Below, piece by piece: positions 25,425 to 33,740 of a stretch of DNA of 64,000 nt. A program made the position numbers and the translations under genes. This DNA is from Streptomyces sp. CB00455 (GTDB lineage: Bacteria > Actinomycetota > Actinomycetes > Streptomycetales > Streptomycetaceae). Below the pieces are notes generated by a model. It saw nothing but the letters and a program-made list of their open reading frames with translations, was not told where the DNA came from and searched no databases. The stretch spans positions 184,766 to 248,765 of the forward strand of contig NZ_LIVQ01000007.1 in assembly GCF_001905445.1 (NCBI RefSeq), in the 5' to 3' direction. Each line of letters begins with the position of its first letter. Within the stretch, counting starts at the first letter, position 1.

Positions 25425-26411
25425 TCAGACCAGGATGTTCTTGTAGAAGAGGTTGGAACGGCGGTCACCTTCCAGCCCGGAGGCGAAGCCGAGGAAGAGA
25501 CGGGTCTCTCCGTCCGCGGTCTTGTAGACGGCCAGGCCTTCCGGCTCGCGGAAGACCAGGGTGGACCCGGCGTTGGTGATCACCGGGCCTTGGATGACGG
25601 CGCCGGTGTTCATGCTGACGCTGGTGATCTCGGAGTCCACCACGTTGCCGGATTCCAGGTACGAGTGTCCGGTCAGGAGGTAGAGGTAGCTGCCGTAAGC
25701 GGCGTAGCCCTGGAACTTCCGCGTTCCGAGATCCGGCTGTGCGAAGTCGGCGAGGGGGCTGGTGAAGTTCCCCTTCGCGGCCTCTGCGAGGTCGTACACG
25801 GCCAGGTGTTTCGCTCCGCTGCGGTGGTAGCGGACGATCAGGCGCTGGTGGACCGGGTCGATGGCGCACGTGTGCTCCGAGGCACCTGCCACCGGGGTGA
25901 ACTTGGTGAGCGCTGACGACGTGTTCGACAGGGTCGTTCCCTTGGTGAACTTGAAGCGTGCGAGGCGCGCTCCGTAGCCGTTGTCGTTGGCCTCGACCTC
26001 CGTCCACAGGTACGTGGAGGTGCCCACGGCCTGGGCGCCGAACGAGACACCGTGGCCGAAGCCGGTGAGGTGCATGTGGCCGTACGCGCTGCCTGTCGAG
26101 CCGACCTGGTCGCCGTCGAAGTCGAGTTGGGTGATGCACAAGTCGCCGGCGTTCTCGGCTGTGCCGTTGCGACGCTGGGCGACGAACAACCGCCGGTTGA
26201 CGCTGTCGAAGGCGAAGCCCTGCTGGACGGTGTCATCGTGCAGCGCCTTGCTGCGGAAGAGGTCGTGTGAAGGCTGGGTCAGGTCGAAGCGCTTCGAGGC
26301 CGGCACCGCGGCCGACGCGGGCCCCGCTCCCAGCCCCAGCCCCAGCGAAGCCAGGCCGAGACCTCCACCCGCGCGCAGTAGTCCTCGACGGCTCAACGAC
26401 TTTTCGAACAC
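25425..26411 (-). CDS. Tat-exported beta-propeller protein, TagC / phage P68-RBP-like
   Basis: 328-aa exported protein. The Tat signal is clear: LSRRGLLRAGGGLGLASLGLGLGAGPASA, cleaved near residue 34. The mature part (AVPASKRFDLTQPSHDLFRSKALHDDTVQQGFAFD...) matches the proteins annotated as teichoic acid biosynthesis protein C or phage baseplate in Streptomyces, which adopt a P68 receptor-binding-protein-like propeller; repeated blades contain YGHMHLTGFGHGVSFG and LYLLTGHSYLESGN. The name TagC is historical and a catalytic role is not shown. Probably a surface carbohydrate-binding protein (inference). Confidence 0.75.
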   Translation of the reverse strand: MFEKSLSRRGLLRAGGGLGLASLGLGLGAGPASAAVPASKRFDLTQPSHDLFRSKALHDDTVQQGFAFDSVNRRLFVAQRRNGTAENAGDLCITQLDFDGDQVGSTGSAYGHMHLTGFGHGVSFGAQAVGTSTYLWTEVEANDNGYGARLARFKFTKGTTLSNTSSALTKFTPVAGASEHTCAIDPVHQRLIVRYHRSGAKHLAVYDLAEAAKGNFTSPLADFAQPDLGTRKFQGYAAYGSYLYLLTGHSYLESGNVVDSEITSVSMNTGAVIQGPVITNAGSTLVFREPEGLAVYKTADGETRLFLGFASGLEGDRRSNLFYKNILV

Positions 26412-26625
26412 GGGCCCCTCCGATGGCAGATGCCGGACAAGTGAAGATGAAGATCAAGAATTACCTGACGTGCGGCTCCATGCCAATGGCCGGCCGGGTC
26501 GATCCCCCGGATCGGACCGGTCGGCGAGCCGCCCTTCCTTCGACGCGGCGGCCTCGGGCGGACGGGATGTTCGCCGCCACGAGCGGAGTACTTCCGCAGG
26601 GCCGGTCACGGCCGGTCACGGCCGG

Positions 26626-27204
26626 TCATGGGTGCGGCTCGGATGTGACACGTCGCTCATCACCGCACGTGCCCCGAACCCATGTTGCTCGGTCGGTGGA
26701 GTACATGACCTGCTCTGCGTCCCACTCCACGAAGGTGTCGATCGGGCGCATCCCGATGGACTCAAGCAGCCGACGCGAACGCTCGTTGCTCTTCTGGGTG
26801 ACGGCGACCACCTCAGGCCGCTGGGATGTGACGGTGTCCAGGGCCCAGGACACCGCGGCGACGACCGCCTCGCGGCCGTATCCGCAGCCCCAGTGCTCTG
26901 GCAGCAGCTGATACGACACCTCTGTCCGGCCTTCCCGGCGCGAGCATGGTTCGACCGACACCAGACCGACCACGGACATGTCCGTGGTCAGGACCACGGT
27001 GAACGCACCGAAGGCAGCGACACACCCCTCCTCGCGGGCACGGAGCGTCTCCCCGGCCACGGGCCCACCGAGATGGCGGCGCACCTGAGAGTCGGTCCAG
27101 AGCCGCGACAGGGCAGCGACGTCACCGCGCTCGATCGGGCGCAGGACAAGTCGGTCCGTGCTCAGCGAAACGGGCCAAGGGGCAGGGCTGGAAGACGAAG
27201 ACAT
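26626..27204 (-). CDS. GNAT-family N-acetyltransferase (RimJ/RimL-like)
   Basis: 192-aa acetyltransferase. VSLSTDRLVLRPIERGDVAAL is the typical N-terminal beta strand; YQLLPEHWGCGYGREAVVAAVSWAL is the acetyl-CoA-binding motif A with G-C-G-Y-G in place of the usual Q/R-G-x-G-x-G/A; SNERSRRLLESIGMRP is motif B. Start at ATG 27204. The last codons run into a 10-bp tandem repeat GGCCGGTCAC x3 (26600-26629). Substrate unknown. Confidence 0.82.
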   Translation of the reverse strand: MSSSSSPAPWPVSLSTDRLVLRPIERGDVAALSRLWTDSQVRRHLGGPVAGETLRAREEGCVAAFGAFTVVLTTDMSVVGLVSVEPCSRREGRTEVSYQLLPEHWGCGYGREAVVAAVSWALDTVTSQRPEVVAVTQKSNERSRRLLESIGMRPIDTFVEWDAEQVMYSTDRATWVRGTCGDERRVTSEPHP

Positions 27205-27492
27205 GCCACTGATCCTGGCAGGCGAGGATCCACAGCACCCGTCACCGGGGGGACGGCGCCGCGTTCTTCGGCAAGCGTGTGGGCCGTCTCTCTGCCCCGG
27301 GATCCCTGAACTGGGGGTCGACGTCCCCAGTCCGGAGAACGACGCCCGCCGCTCCAACGCCTGCCCCGGTTCCCACGCAGCCGCAGGCTCAGCACGACGC
27401 CCCGAGCGGGCCTTCCTCCCGTAGTGCCCTCGTCCTCCTGCACCGCCCTCGCCAAGACGCGGACGCGCCGCTGCCCTTATCCGGACATGACT
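27205..27492. other. Intergenic region without a supported gene
   Basis: Upstream region of the acetyltransferase and downstream of csbD. No coding sequence or dyad was recognised apart from the terminator that begins at 27493. Confidence 0.3.
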
Positions 27493-27524
27493 GGGCCCCG
27501 ACCCTGGGGGAAGGGTCGGGGCCC
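27493..27524 (-). terminator. Terminator of the CsbD gene
   Basis: GGGCCCCGACCC (27493-27504) pairs perfectly with GGGTCGGGGCCC (27513-27524) around an 8-base loop, 29 bp past the csbD stop. Confidence 0.75.
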
Positions 27525-27552
27525 CGTGTGCACAGCGGTCTGTTGCGGGCGG

Positions 27553-27726
27553 TCAGTGGCGGAAGGCGTCCTTGGTGTCTTCCTTGGCCTGGCGGGCGCT
27601 GCCCTTGGCCTGGTCGGCGCGGCCTTCGGCCGTCATACGGTCGTTGCCGACGGCGCGGCCGACGGTCTCCTTGACCTTGCCCTTGACCTGCTCGGCGTGC
27701 GCCTTGCTCTTTTCGGTGCCCGACAT
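27553..27726 (-). CDS. CsbD-family general stress protein
   Basis: 57-aa soluble protein made of the CsbD repeat: EQVKGKVKETVGRAVGNDRMTAEGRADQAKGSARQAKED. In other bacteria CsbD proteins accumulate under SigB-type general stress; their biochemical role is not known. The ATG at 27726 follows GAGGAGGTCCCC, a strong ribosome site. A GGTAC element about 15 bp further upstream could be the -10 of a SigB-like promoter, but this is not certain. Monocistronic with its own terminator. Confidence 0.9.
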   Translation of the reverse strand: MSGTEKSKAHAEQVKGKVKETVGRAVGNDRMTAEGRADQAKGSARQAKEDTKDAFRH

Positions 27727-28089
27727 GGGGACCTCCTCGTGAAGTACCGGATTGGTCGTGCCGCTCTCCTGCTCGCAAGCGCCGCCCGTAAACCCCCGGG
27801 CGCACGCCCCGGTGTGCGTGCAGAGCGCCGACAGCGAGGACCGCGGCGGGGCATGCGGCGGACGGCAGGAGGAGCAGACACGAGGATGGCCCCTCAAAAC
27901 CGTCAGGGGCAGCCCGGCTTCGCGCAGACCTGGTGGCTCCGGACGGTCCCGGCGCCCTTGCCGGGGAGTCACACGCTGAGCCCCCTCCGGATGCTTCCGG
28001 GCTCGACGGCATGGCACGTGATCGATAAGTCTCTTCCCGTGGCAATCTGCGGGTCAGGACAGTGCAGTGAGACTGGAGGTTGTCCGCCC
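27727..28089. other. Divergent promoter region of csbD and the XRE regulator
   Basis: No gene supported. Read on the minus strand, CCGGTACTT upstream of csbD could belong to a stress-sigma promoter. On the plus strand GGAGG (about 28076) is the ribosome site for the XRE gene. Confidence 0.3.
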
Positions 28090-28968
28090 GTGGTGGCGAT
28101 CAGTAATCCCACCGTCGGGAGACGGCGTCTGGGAGCCGAGCTGCGCCGGCTGCGTCAGGAGTGTGGGCTCAAGAGCATCGAGGTGGCCGAGCGGCTCATG
28201 GTCTCGCAGCCCAAGATCAGCCACTTGGAGAACGGCCGCCGCGCCATCCACCCCCGCGATGTGCTGGATCTGTGCGCGATGTACGGAGTGACGGACCGGC
28301 AGGTCATCAACTCGCTCATGCAGATGGCAAGGGAATCCGGCGGGCAGGGCTGGTGGAACCGCTACGGCGACCTCCCCGACAGCGTCCACATCGCCCTGGA
28401 AAGCGACGCCGCCTCGATCCACACCTACGAGCCCCTGATGATCCCCGGCCTGCTGCAGACCCCCGCTTACGCCCAGGCCGTCATCGGTGAAACGATCCCC
28501 CCGCTCACCGTCGAACAGGAAGGCGTGCGCCTGAAGGTCCGGCTGCGCCGTCAGCACCGCATCTACGACCCGGGACGCCCGCTGTGCCTGTGGGTGGTCC
28601 TGGACGAGTCGGCCTTGCGCCGTGTCGTCGGTGGCCCGGACGTCATGCGCGAGCAACTGGAGCACCTGAACACGCTCGGCGGCGAGCCGCACATCACCGT
28701 GCAGGTCCTTCCCCATACGGCAGGGGCTCACCCGGGGCTGTCAGGGCAGTTCTCCCTCCTGAGGTCCGCTGAGGGCCCCGGGGCGGGTGTGGCGGGGGTA
28801 GTGCATCTGGAGCGGTTCACCAGCGATGTCCACCTGGAGAAGCCATCCGACGTGCAGCGCTACCGCCAGATCTACGACCACCTCCAGGCCCGCGCCCTGG
28901 ACCCTGACGGCAGCCACCGGTTCATCACCGAGGCCATCAAGTCGTACATCGACGCGGACCGCCCGTGA
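28090..28968 (+). CDS. XRE-family helix-turn-helix protein with DUF5753 sensor domain
   Basis: 292-aa actinomycete regulator. The N-terminal XRE domain reads GAELRRLRQECGLKSIEVAERLMVSQPKISHLENGRRAIHPRDVLDLC. From about 95 onward is the DUF5753 domain (SVHIALESDAASIHTYEPLMIPGLLQTPAYAQAV, HITVQVLPHTAGAHPGLSGQFSLL). Proteins of this type are very numerous in Streptomyces and are usually followed by a small DUF397 gene; none is seen downstream here, so this is an orphan. GTG at 28090 chosen for the GGAGG upstream; a second GTG follows directly. Targets unknown; some relatives affect development and antibiotic production. Confidence 0.9.
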   Translation: MVAISNPTVGRRRLGAELRRLRQECGLKSIEVAERLMVSQPKISHLENGRRAIHPRDVLDLCAMYGVTDRQVINSLMQMARESGGQGWWNRYGDLPDSVHIALESDAASIHTYEPLMIPGLLQTPAYAQAVIGETIPPLTVEQEGVRLKVRLRRQHRIYDPGRPLCLWVVLDESALRRVVGGPDVMREQLEHLNTLGGEPHITVQVLPHTAGAHPGLSGQFSLLRSAEGPGAGVAGVVHLERFTSDVHLEKPSDVQRYRQIYDHLQARALDPDGSHRFITEAIKSYIDADRP

Positions 28969-29322
28969 GTCGGCCCCGGGGAATGATCCCGTGGAGCCCC
29001 TTCAAGAGGACGCCGATCTGGCCGAAAGTCAACCAACACCCCGGGCCTGCGGGGCCTGAGCAGCGCTTTCGGATTGACTTCCGCTTCTTCCGGCCATCAG
29101 TTCACCCCCGTGGGGCTCTCCCTGCCGGGTCGGCTGTGTAGCAACTCCGCCCCCGGGAGGGGAACAGCTGGTGATCGAAGGATTACTGGTGAGAAGATCC
29201 CACCGGTCCGGTGCTCAGGGTCTGGAAGCCCCCGCCGGACCTGTTCGGTGCAGCCGAACATCAGTCGCGCATCCTCAGGCGGAGGCGCGGCTGGTGCTGA
29301 TCGACTACCCAGGGAAGCCCTC
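28969..29322. other. Intergenic region with a palindrome
   Basis: No gene supported; the expected DUF397 partner gene is missing. TGTTCGG (29242-29248) and CCGAACA (29254-29260) form a perfect inverted repeat with a 5-base centre, 63 bp upstream of the small membrane protein; it may be an operator for that gene. Confidence 0.35.
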
Positions 29323-29541
29323 ATGCGCATCATCGCCCCATCGGGGTCCCCTCACCCCCGCAGCCGCCCGCTCACCGGCGGAGAAATCCTTGTCGTCGTC
29401 ATCATCATGATCCTGGCGACCGGCCTCGCCCTCGCCGACCTGCCGGTGTTCGGCATCATCGAGCTGTTCGGGGGCACTGCCGCCGTCATCCTGCGTCTGC
29501 GGCGCCCCGGTGACGGCGGCTCCAGCGCGCCGGTCCGGTAG
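29323..29541 (+). CDS. Small membrane protein, unknown function
   Basis: 72 aa. A short polar N-terminus (PSGSPHPRSRPLTGGE) precedes one long or two short hydrophobic segments (ILVVVIIMILATGLALADLP, FGIIELFGGTAAVILRL) and a charged C-terminus. AGGGAAG lies before the ATG. It resembles no family I can name. A perfect dyad lies 63 bp upstream. Confidence 0.55.
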   Translation: MRIIAPSGSPHPRSRPLTGGEILVVVIIMILATGLALADLPVFGIIELFGGTAAVILRLRRPGDGGSSAPVR

Positions 29542-29574
29542 AAGCGACGGACCGTCTTGACAATGCCCGCAGGC

Positions 29575-30021
29575 TCAGGCGAGGGCGGCGACCATCAGGG
29601 CGAAGGCGGCGATGATGACGGCGACGCGGACGTAGTGGAAGCGGTCCCAGCGGTTCATCTGCTGCTTCCAGTCGGCGGGCAGGCCGTCGGCGGTCCACGT
29701 CTTGACCCGGTTGTTGATCGGGACGAGCAGCAGGATCGACATGACCACGCTGAGGATCAGTAGCGCGGCGGCGGTGGCGACGAGGCCGGCGCCGTGGTGG
29801 TGCCATCCGGCAATGGCCCAGACCGCGCTGAGGGCGAGCGAGCCGATGTACCAGACTGGCATCACGGCGCCGAGCAGCCGGGCCCCGTGCGTGCGGCCGC
29901 GCAGGCCGTTGTCGCCGGGGAGGCCGTTCAGGATCGGATTGACGAAGAAGGCGACGGAGAACTCCACCCCCACCATCACGCCGACGACCACGGTGGTGAA
30001 GACCTCGAGTGCACTGAGCAT
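29575..30021 (-). CDS. DUF1772 (anthrone oxygenase-like) membrane protein
   Basis: 148-aa protein with four transmembrane helices: EVFTTVVVGVMVGVEFSVAFFVNP, a second near LLGAVMPVWYIGSLAL, a third ATAAALLILSVVMSILLLVPINN, and a fourth at the C-terminus. FFVNP and LVPINNRVKTW are DUF1772 signatures. Some fungal members are anthrone oxygenases, but most bacterial members are uncharacterised. It is divergent from a TetR gene across a 95-bp region containing matching palindromes, so it is the probable repression target. Confidence 0.83.
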   Translation of the reverse strand: MLSALEVFTTVVVGVMVGVEFSVAFFVNPILNGLPGDNGLRGRTHGARLLGAVMPVWYIGSLALSAVWAIAGWHHHGAGLVATAAALLILSVVMSILLLVPINNRVKTWTADGLPADWKQQMNRWDRFHYVRVAVIIAAFALMVAALA

Positions 30022-30043
30022 GATGACCCCTCCTGAGATCGAC

Positions 30044-30107
30044 CTAGCGTCGCTAGATGATGAGGCAACGCTAGCCCTGCTGCCGCTCGATTGTCTAGCG
30101 ATGCTAG
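30044..30107. promoter_or_regulatory. Paired TetR operator palindromes
   Basis: CTAGCG-T-CGCTAG (30044-30056) and CTAGC-GAT-GCTAG (30095-30107) share the CTAGC half-site; a further half-site CGCTAG is at about 30069-30074. They lie between the divergent DUF1772 and TetR genes, the second one ending 9 bp before the TetR ATG. Confidence 0.65.
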
Positions 30108-30116
30108 GATCGCATC

Positions 30117-30692
30117 ATGTCGGTACAAGAACGCAAGGAACGCGAACGGGCGGGCCGCGAGCGCCTCATCGTGGCGACGGCCCGCGAACTCGCCGAGCAA
30201 CAGGGCTGGGACGCGGTCACCACCCGTCGGCTCGCCGAGCGCATCGAGTACAGCCAGCCCGTCCTCTACAGCCATTTCCGCGGGAAGCGAGAGATCATCG
30301 GGGCCGTCGCCCTCGAAGGTGCCGCCGAGATGGCCGCAGCGCTGCGGGCCGCGGCCTCCGCCGCGGACGGCCCGCGCGCCCGGGCCGCCGCCCTGGCCCG
30401 CGCCTACCTCGACTTCGCCGAGCGCAACCCGGCGGTCTACGACGCCGTGTTCCAGCTCGACGGCGGCCTGGCGTTCGCGAGCGAGGACACCCCGGAGCCG
30501 CTGAAAGACGCCTTCGCCGCCCTGCTGGAGAGCCTCAGCGAGGTCGCCGGGGACGGGGTCCATCCGGAGCTGTTCACCGAGGTGTTCTGGGCGGCCCTGC
30601 ACGGGCTGGCGACCCTGAACCGCGCGGGACGGCTGCCGCCGGGGGACGCCGAGCGGAGGGTGGAGCTACTGGTGGACCGCCTCGCACGGTGA
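30117..30692 (+). CDS. TetR-family transcriptional repressor
   Basis: 191-aa regulator: RERLIVATARELAEQQGWDAVTTRRLAERIEYSQPVLYSHFRGKREIIGAVALEG is a complete TetR N-terminal domain; the C-terminal helices (GPRARAAALARAYLDFAERNPAVYDAVF) fit the TetR_C_13/33-like ligand-binding half. It probably binds the CTAGC palindromes just upstream and controls both itself and the divergent DUF1772 gene. Ligand unknown. Confidence 0.9.
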   Translation: MSVQERKERERAGRERLIVATARELAEQQGWDAVTTRRLAERIEYSQPVLYSHFRGKREIIGAVALEGAAEMAAALRAAASAADGPRARAAALARAYLDFAERNPAVYDAVFQLDGGLAFASEDTPEPLKDAFAALLESLSEVAGDGVHPELFTEVFWAALHGLATLNRAGRLPPGDAERRVELLVDRLAR

Positions 30693-30938
30693 GTTGTCGC
30701 TCCACTCCAGCCGGCATGCCTCGTCACCCGGGAAAAGAGAAGCCCAGTTCACGCAGGCGCGGCAGGCAGGCTTCGAGGCACTGCTCCACCGACGCAGCAT
30801 CAGTACGCACCAGGATGTCGTCTACGTCGCCGAGGGCGAGCTGTTCGACAACACCGCCACCGACGTAATCGGGCTGTGACGCGAGGATGGCCGGACTCCA
30901 GGTATCCGGGTGGCTGCGACGCGGACTAAGTTGATCAC

Positions 30939-31646
30939 ATGACACGCAGTCACTTCGGCATCGCCGCAGCCCTCATGGCCTGTCTCACCCTGACCGCCTG
31001 TTCGTCGGACAAGGTGTCGGAAGGAGCGCCATCACCGGTCGGAGCGCCCGCCGCGAGCGGAGCAGGCGAGGTGCAGCCTTTCCGGGACGACACCGACGTA
31101 CCGCTGACCAAGCAACTCACCCGGGGCGAGCTCACCCAGGCAATTCCCGATGCCAAGGACGTGGTCCCCGGCTACTACCCGGGCAGCCTGCACAAGAGAA
31201 CGCCAGGAGACCCCGACGACTGCTCCCGTCAGGATGGTTCCGCGTCGGCCGGTTGGCAGCAGGCGGGCAGGGGCGACTACGACTACCAGGGGTCGACCAG
31301 CTCACGAGGCATCCAGCTCAAGGTCTGCCAGTTCGACAATGCCGCGCACGCGAAGACGGCGTATGACCAATGGCTGGAGAAGGAAGGGTGGACTCCCGTC
31401 GAGGTGTCCTCTCGGGTGGGAGAGGAATCGGCCTTCCTCACGCACAGTGAAACCGGCACCGTTGACGCCTACAGCCGGTCCGGCACCGTCATCGCCCGAG
31501 TCCGCGTCGACGACGCGAGCGCGGATCCCACGGACGCGCACGACGTGCTGGCTGCCACCTTCAAACGACTCCAGCAGGTCCAGGCGGGCCGGCGGGCCAC
31601 CGCGACGGCAGCGGAGATCGCCGCGATCGAGCGGACCCGGCGCTAA
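30939..31646 (+). CDS. Secreted lipoprotein, unknown function
   Basis: 235-aa lipoprotein: signal peptide with lipobox LTAC (Cys21), Ser/Pro/Ala linker, then a globular domain with a YYPGSLHKRTP...DDCSRQDG segment and a second cysteine in VCQFDNAAHAKTAYDQW, perhaps a disulfide pair. Its layout (lipobox, Q-A-I-P-D element, two cysteines, C-terminal DAHDVLAATFKRLQ helix) parallels the lipoprotein at 36401. The stop codon TAA coincides with the outer end of the MITE, so the insertion either created the stop or landed exactly on it. Confidence 0.75.
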   Translation: MTRSHFGIAAALMACLTLTACSSDKVSEGAPSPVGAPAASGAGEVQPFRDDTDVPLTKQLTRGELTQAIPDAKDVVPGYYPGSLHKRTPGDPDDCSRQDGSASAGWQQAGRGDYDYQGSTSSRGIQLKVCQFDNAAHAKTAYDQWLEKEGWTPVEVSSRVGEESAFLTHSETGTVDAYSRSGTVIARVRVDDASADPTDAHDVLAATFKRLQQVQAGRRATATAAEIAAIERTRR

Positions 31647-31809
31647 GGGCTGTCCCGCAATCCCCGGCGGGCGCACGACGCCAGCTACGGCGCCTCGCGG
31701 CGTTGTCGGAACGCCCCGATACGCCCAGTATGAGGGCGCCCCTCCGCCTTGCGATGCACCGCATCTGACGCCGTGCGCTGGTCCACCGGGGATTGCGGGA
31801 CAGCCCTTA
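31644..31809. mobile_element. MITE-like element with 24-bp perfect terminal inverted repeats
   Basis: Positions 31644-31667 and 31786-31809 are perfect inverted repeats 24 bp long, starting TAAGGGCTGTCCCGCAATCC. The element is 166 bp and has no open reading frame of substance. The outermost TA on each side could be a duplicated TA target, as made by IS630/Tc1-type and some IS5-type transposases. Such GGGCTGTCCCGCAA elements recur in Streptomyces intergenic regions from memory. No matching transposase is in the window. Confidence 0.8.
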
Positions 31810-32043
31810 GGAACCGCGAATCGGGTGCTGGATCCCCCGCTTGCGAGGGTGTCGAGCAGCGGGCGGTCCGTCGTCTTCCGGGGTGCGCATCCACGGCAGG
31901 TGGTGTTGCCAGGACTGATGCGCCTTCGATGAGCCCCGCAGTATGCCGGGCCCTTACGGGCTCATGCGGACCGCCTGACCGCCACGGCGAGCGGCGCACG
32001 TGCCCCTCGCCGTCAAGATCCACTGGCTCGCGCGCCCGGGCGC
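31810..32043. other. Intergenic region between MITE and MerR promoter
   Basis: No supported gene. A short minus-strand scrap of coding-like sequence adjoins the MITE, possibly the end of something displaced by rearrangement. Nothing else was recognised. Confidence 0.25.
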
Positions 32044-32074
32044 TTGAGTCTCCAGCGGCTGGAGGGTCCAGGAT
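32044..32074 (+). promoter_or_regulatory. MerR-type promoter with dyad in a 19-bp spacer
   Basis: TTGAGT (32044-32049) and CAGGAT (32069-32074) are separated by exactly 19 bp, and the spacer contains the perfect dyad CTCCAGC-G-GCTGGAG (32050-32064). This is the textbook architecture of promoters untwisted by MerR proteins. The MerR ATG begins 8 bases after the -10 box, so the mRNA should be leaderless. Confidence 0.75.
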
Positions 32075-32081
32075 CTCGCCC

Positions 32082-33026
32082 ATGGAAGACGAACACCCCG
32101 ACGTGCTCACCATCGGCCAGCTCGCGCACCGCACCGGGCTTCCGGTGCGCACTCTGCGCTTCTGGTCGGACGAGGGAGCGGTGCCGCCCGTGGATCGCTC
32201 CGCGAGCGGCTACCGGCTGTACGACGCCGAGTCCGTGGCCCGCGTCGAACTGGTCCGCACTCTGCGGGAGCTGGGCCTCGGGCTCGACGACGTGTGCCGC
32301 GTCCTGAGCGGCCGCACCACGGTCGCCGAAGTCGCCGACGCGCACGTGGCCGCGCTCGACGCGCAGATCCGCTCACTCAAGGTGAGCCGGGCCGTCCTGT
32401 CCACCGTATCGAAACGTGGTTCGACCGCTCAGGAGACAGCACTGATGAACCGGTTGGCACGGCTTTCCGCCGCCGAACGCAAGCAGATCATCGACGAGTT
32501 CAAGGAGGAGGTGTTCGGCGGTCTCGACGTCGACCCGCATCTGCGCGACCGCATGCGCACCTTCAGTATCGACCTGCCCGACGACCCCACACCCGAACAG
32601 GTCGACGCCTGGATCGAACTGGCCGAGCTGGTGCGGGACTCCGGCTTCCGCGGCCGGATGCGCACATGGATGGAGCTCAACACGCCTGCACCGGGGCAGG
32701 GCCGTCCCCCCGGGGCAACCATCTGGTGGGCCAGGCAGGTCGTGCAGACCGTCGCGGAGGTCAGAGGGCGCGGGATCACCCCTGAGGGACCGGCAGCGGC
32801 CGAAGTGCTGTCCGATCTGTTCGGCGACGCCGATCGGGCCGCCGTGCTGCGCAGCCTGGAGGCCGGGATCGAGGCAGGGGCGGAGCGCTACCGCGGGCTC
32901 GTCGCCCGCGTGCGCGGACAGTATGCATCTCCCGACGCGTCCGAGGAGCTGGAGTGGCTGGCGCGAGCCCTGCGTGCCGCGGATCAAGCCGCACCGGCCG
33001 TACCGCCCCTGCCCCGCATGGTCTGA
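32082..33026 (+). CDS. MerR-family transcriptional activator
   Basis: 314-aa regulator: VLTIGQLAHRTGLPVRTLRFWSDEGAVPPVDRSASGYRLYDAESVARVELVRTLRELGLGLDDV is a full MerR DNA-binding domain; the dimerisation helix follows (VAALDAQIRSLKVSRAVLSTV). The C-terminal ~200 residues (ALMNRLARLSAAERKQIIDEF) form an uncharacterised helical effector domain common in actinomycete MerR proteins. It lies immediately downstream of a dyad-in-19-bp-spacer promoter and so very likely activates its own gene in response to a ligand. Confidence 0.9.
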   Translation: MEDEHPDVLTIGQLAHRTGLPVRTLRFWSDEGAVPPVDRSASGYRLYDAESVARVELVRTLRELGLGLDDVCRVLSGRTTVAEVADAHVAALDAQIRSLKVSRAVLSTVSKRGSTAQETALMNRLARLSAAERKQIIDEFKEEVFGGLDVDPHLRDRMRTFSIDLPDDPTPEQVDAWIELAELVRDSGFRGRMRTWMELNTPAPGQGRPPGATIWWARQVVQTVAEVRGRGITPEGPAAAEVLSDLFGDADRAAVLRSLEAGIEAGAERYRGLVARVRGQYASPDASEELEWLARALRAADQAAPAVPPLPRMV

Positions 33027-33335
33027 GGCCGGCCGGGGTGCATCGACGCGGGCCGTGGTGCTGACCGCCGCCACGAGGGGGAGGTCAGCCAGGCCCTGCG
33101 CGGATGTCGGTCACCCGTCGTCCGAGTCCACCGAGCCCGCCGGGGCCAGGTACGATCCGCCTCCGCAAACGCGGCCGGATGGCTGGTGATCGCTGTCGAG
33201 GCCTTTCGTCCCGGGTGCGGCCTCGACGCCCGGACCGGTGTTGCTTACAATCACGGGCACGGCATCGCGTGTCGGTCACCGGCCGGGTGAGGCATGGAGG
33301 TGCCCGTGAGATTGCCTTACGGAGGCATTCCACAC
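33027..33335. other. Intergenic region without a supported gene
   Basis: Separates the MerR gene from the VOC gene. The GGAGG at 33321-33325 is the VOC ribosome site. No dyad or coding scrap was recognised. Confidence 0.3.
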
Positions 33336-33740
33336 ATGTCAGTCGAGTTGAATCACACCATCGTCCATGCCCGGAACAACCGGGAGTCGGCCGAGTTCCT
33401 CGCACACATCCTGGGGCTTGAGGTCGGGACCGAGTGGGGCCCGTTCGTTCCCGTGCTCACCGGCAACGGGGTGACCCTGGACTTCGCCGCCATCCCGGCC
33501 GAGTCGATCACCGCGCAGCACTACGCGTTCCTCGTCTCCGACGAGGAGTTCGATGCAGCCTTCGCGCGACTCCAGCAGGCCGGGATCGCCTACTACGCCG
33601 ATCCGCATCTGAAGCAGCCCGGAGAGATCAACCACCACCACGGCGGGCGCGGACTGTACTTCATGGATCCGGCCGGGCACGGCATGGAGATCATCACGCG
33701 GCCCTACGGCAGCCACGAGCAGACCCCCACGGCTTCGTGA
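33336..33740 (+). CDS. VOC-family (glyoxalase fold) protein
   Basis: 134-aa VOC protein: SVELNHTIVHARNNRESAEFLAHILGLEVGTEWGPFVPVLTGNGVTLDFA is the first unit with His7 in the ligand position; QHYAFLVSDEEFDAAFARLQQAGIAYYADP and GGRGLYFMDPAGHGMEIITRPYG form the second with His and Glu at the usual metal positions. This looks like an intact metal-binding VOC enzyme of unknown substrate. GGAGG lies 10 bases before the ATG at 33336. Confidence 0.87.
   Translation: MSVELNHTIVHARNNRESAEFLAHILGLEVGTEWGPFVPVLTGNGVTLDFAAIPAESITAQHYAFLVSDEEFDAAFARLQQAGIAYYADPHLKQPGEINHHHGGRGLYFMDPAGHGMEIITRPYGSHEQTPTAS

Noticed and set aside
29242..29260. Possible LexA/SOS box
   Set aside because: The arms read GTTCGG-CCGAAC, the reverse of the actinobacterial GAAC-N4-GTTC arrangement.
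30724..30880. Minus-strand coding-like stretch (EQCLEACLPRLRELGFSF)
   Set aside because: Looks like the end of a protein but has no start, ribosome site or recognised family; too weak to list as a gene.
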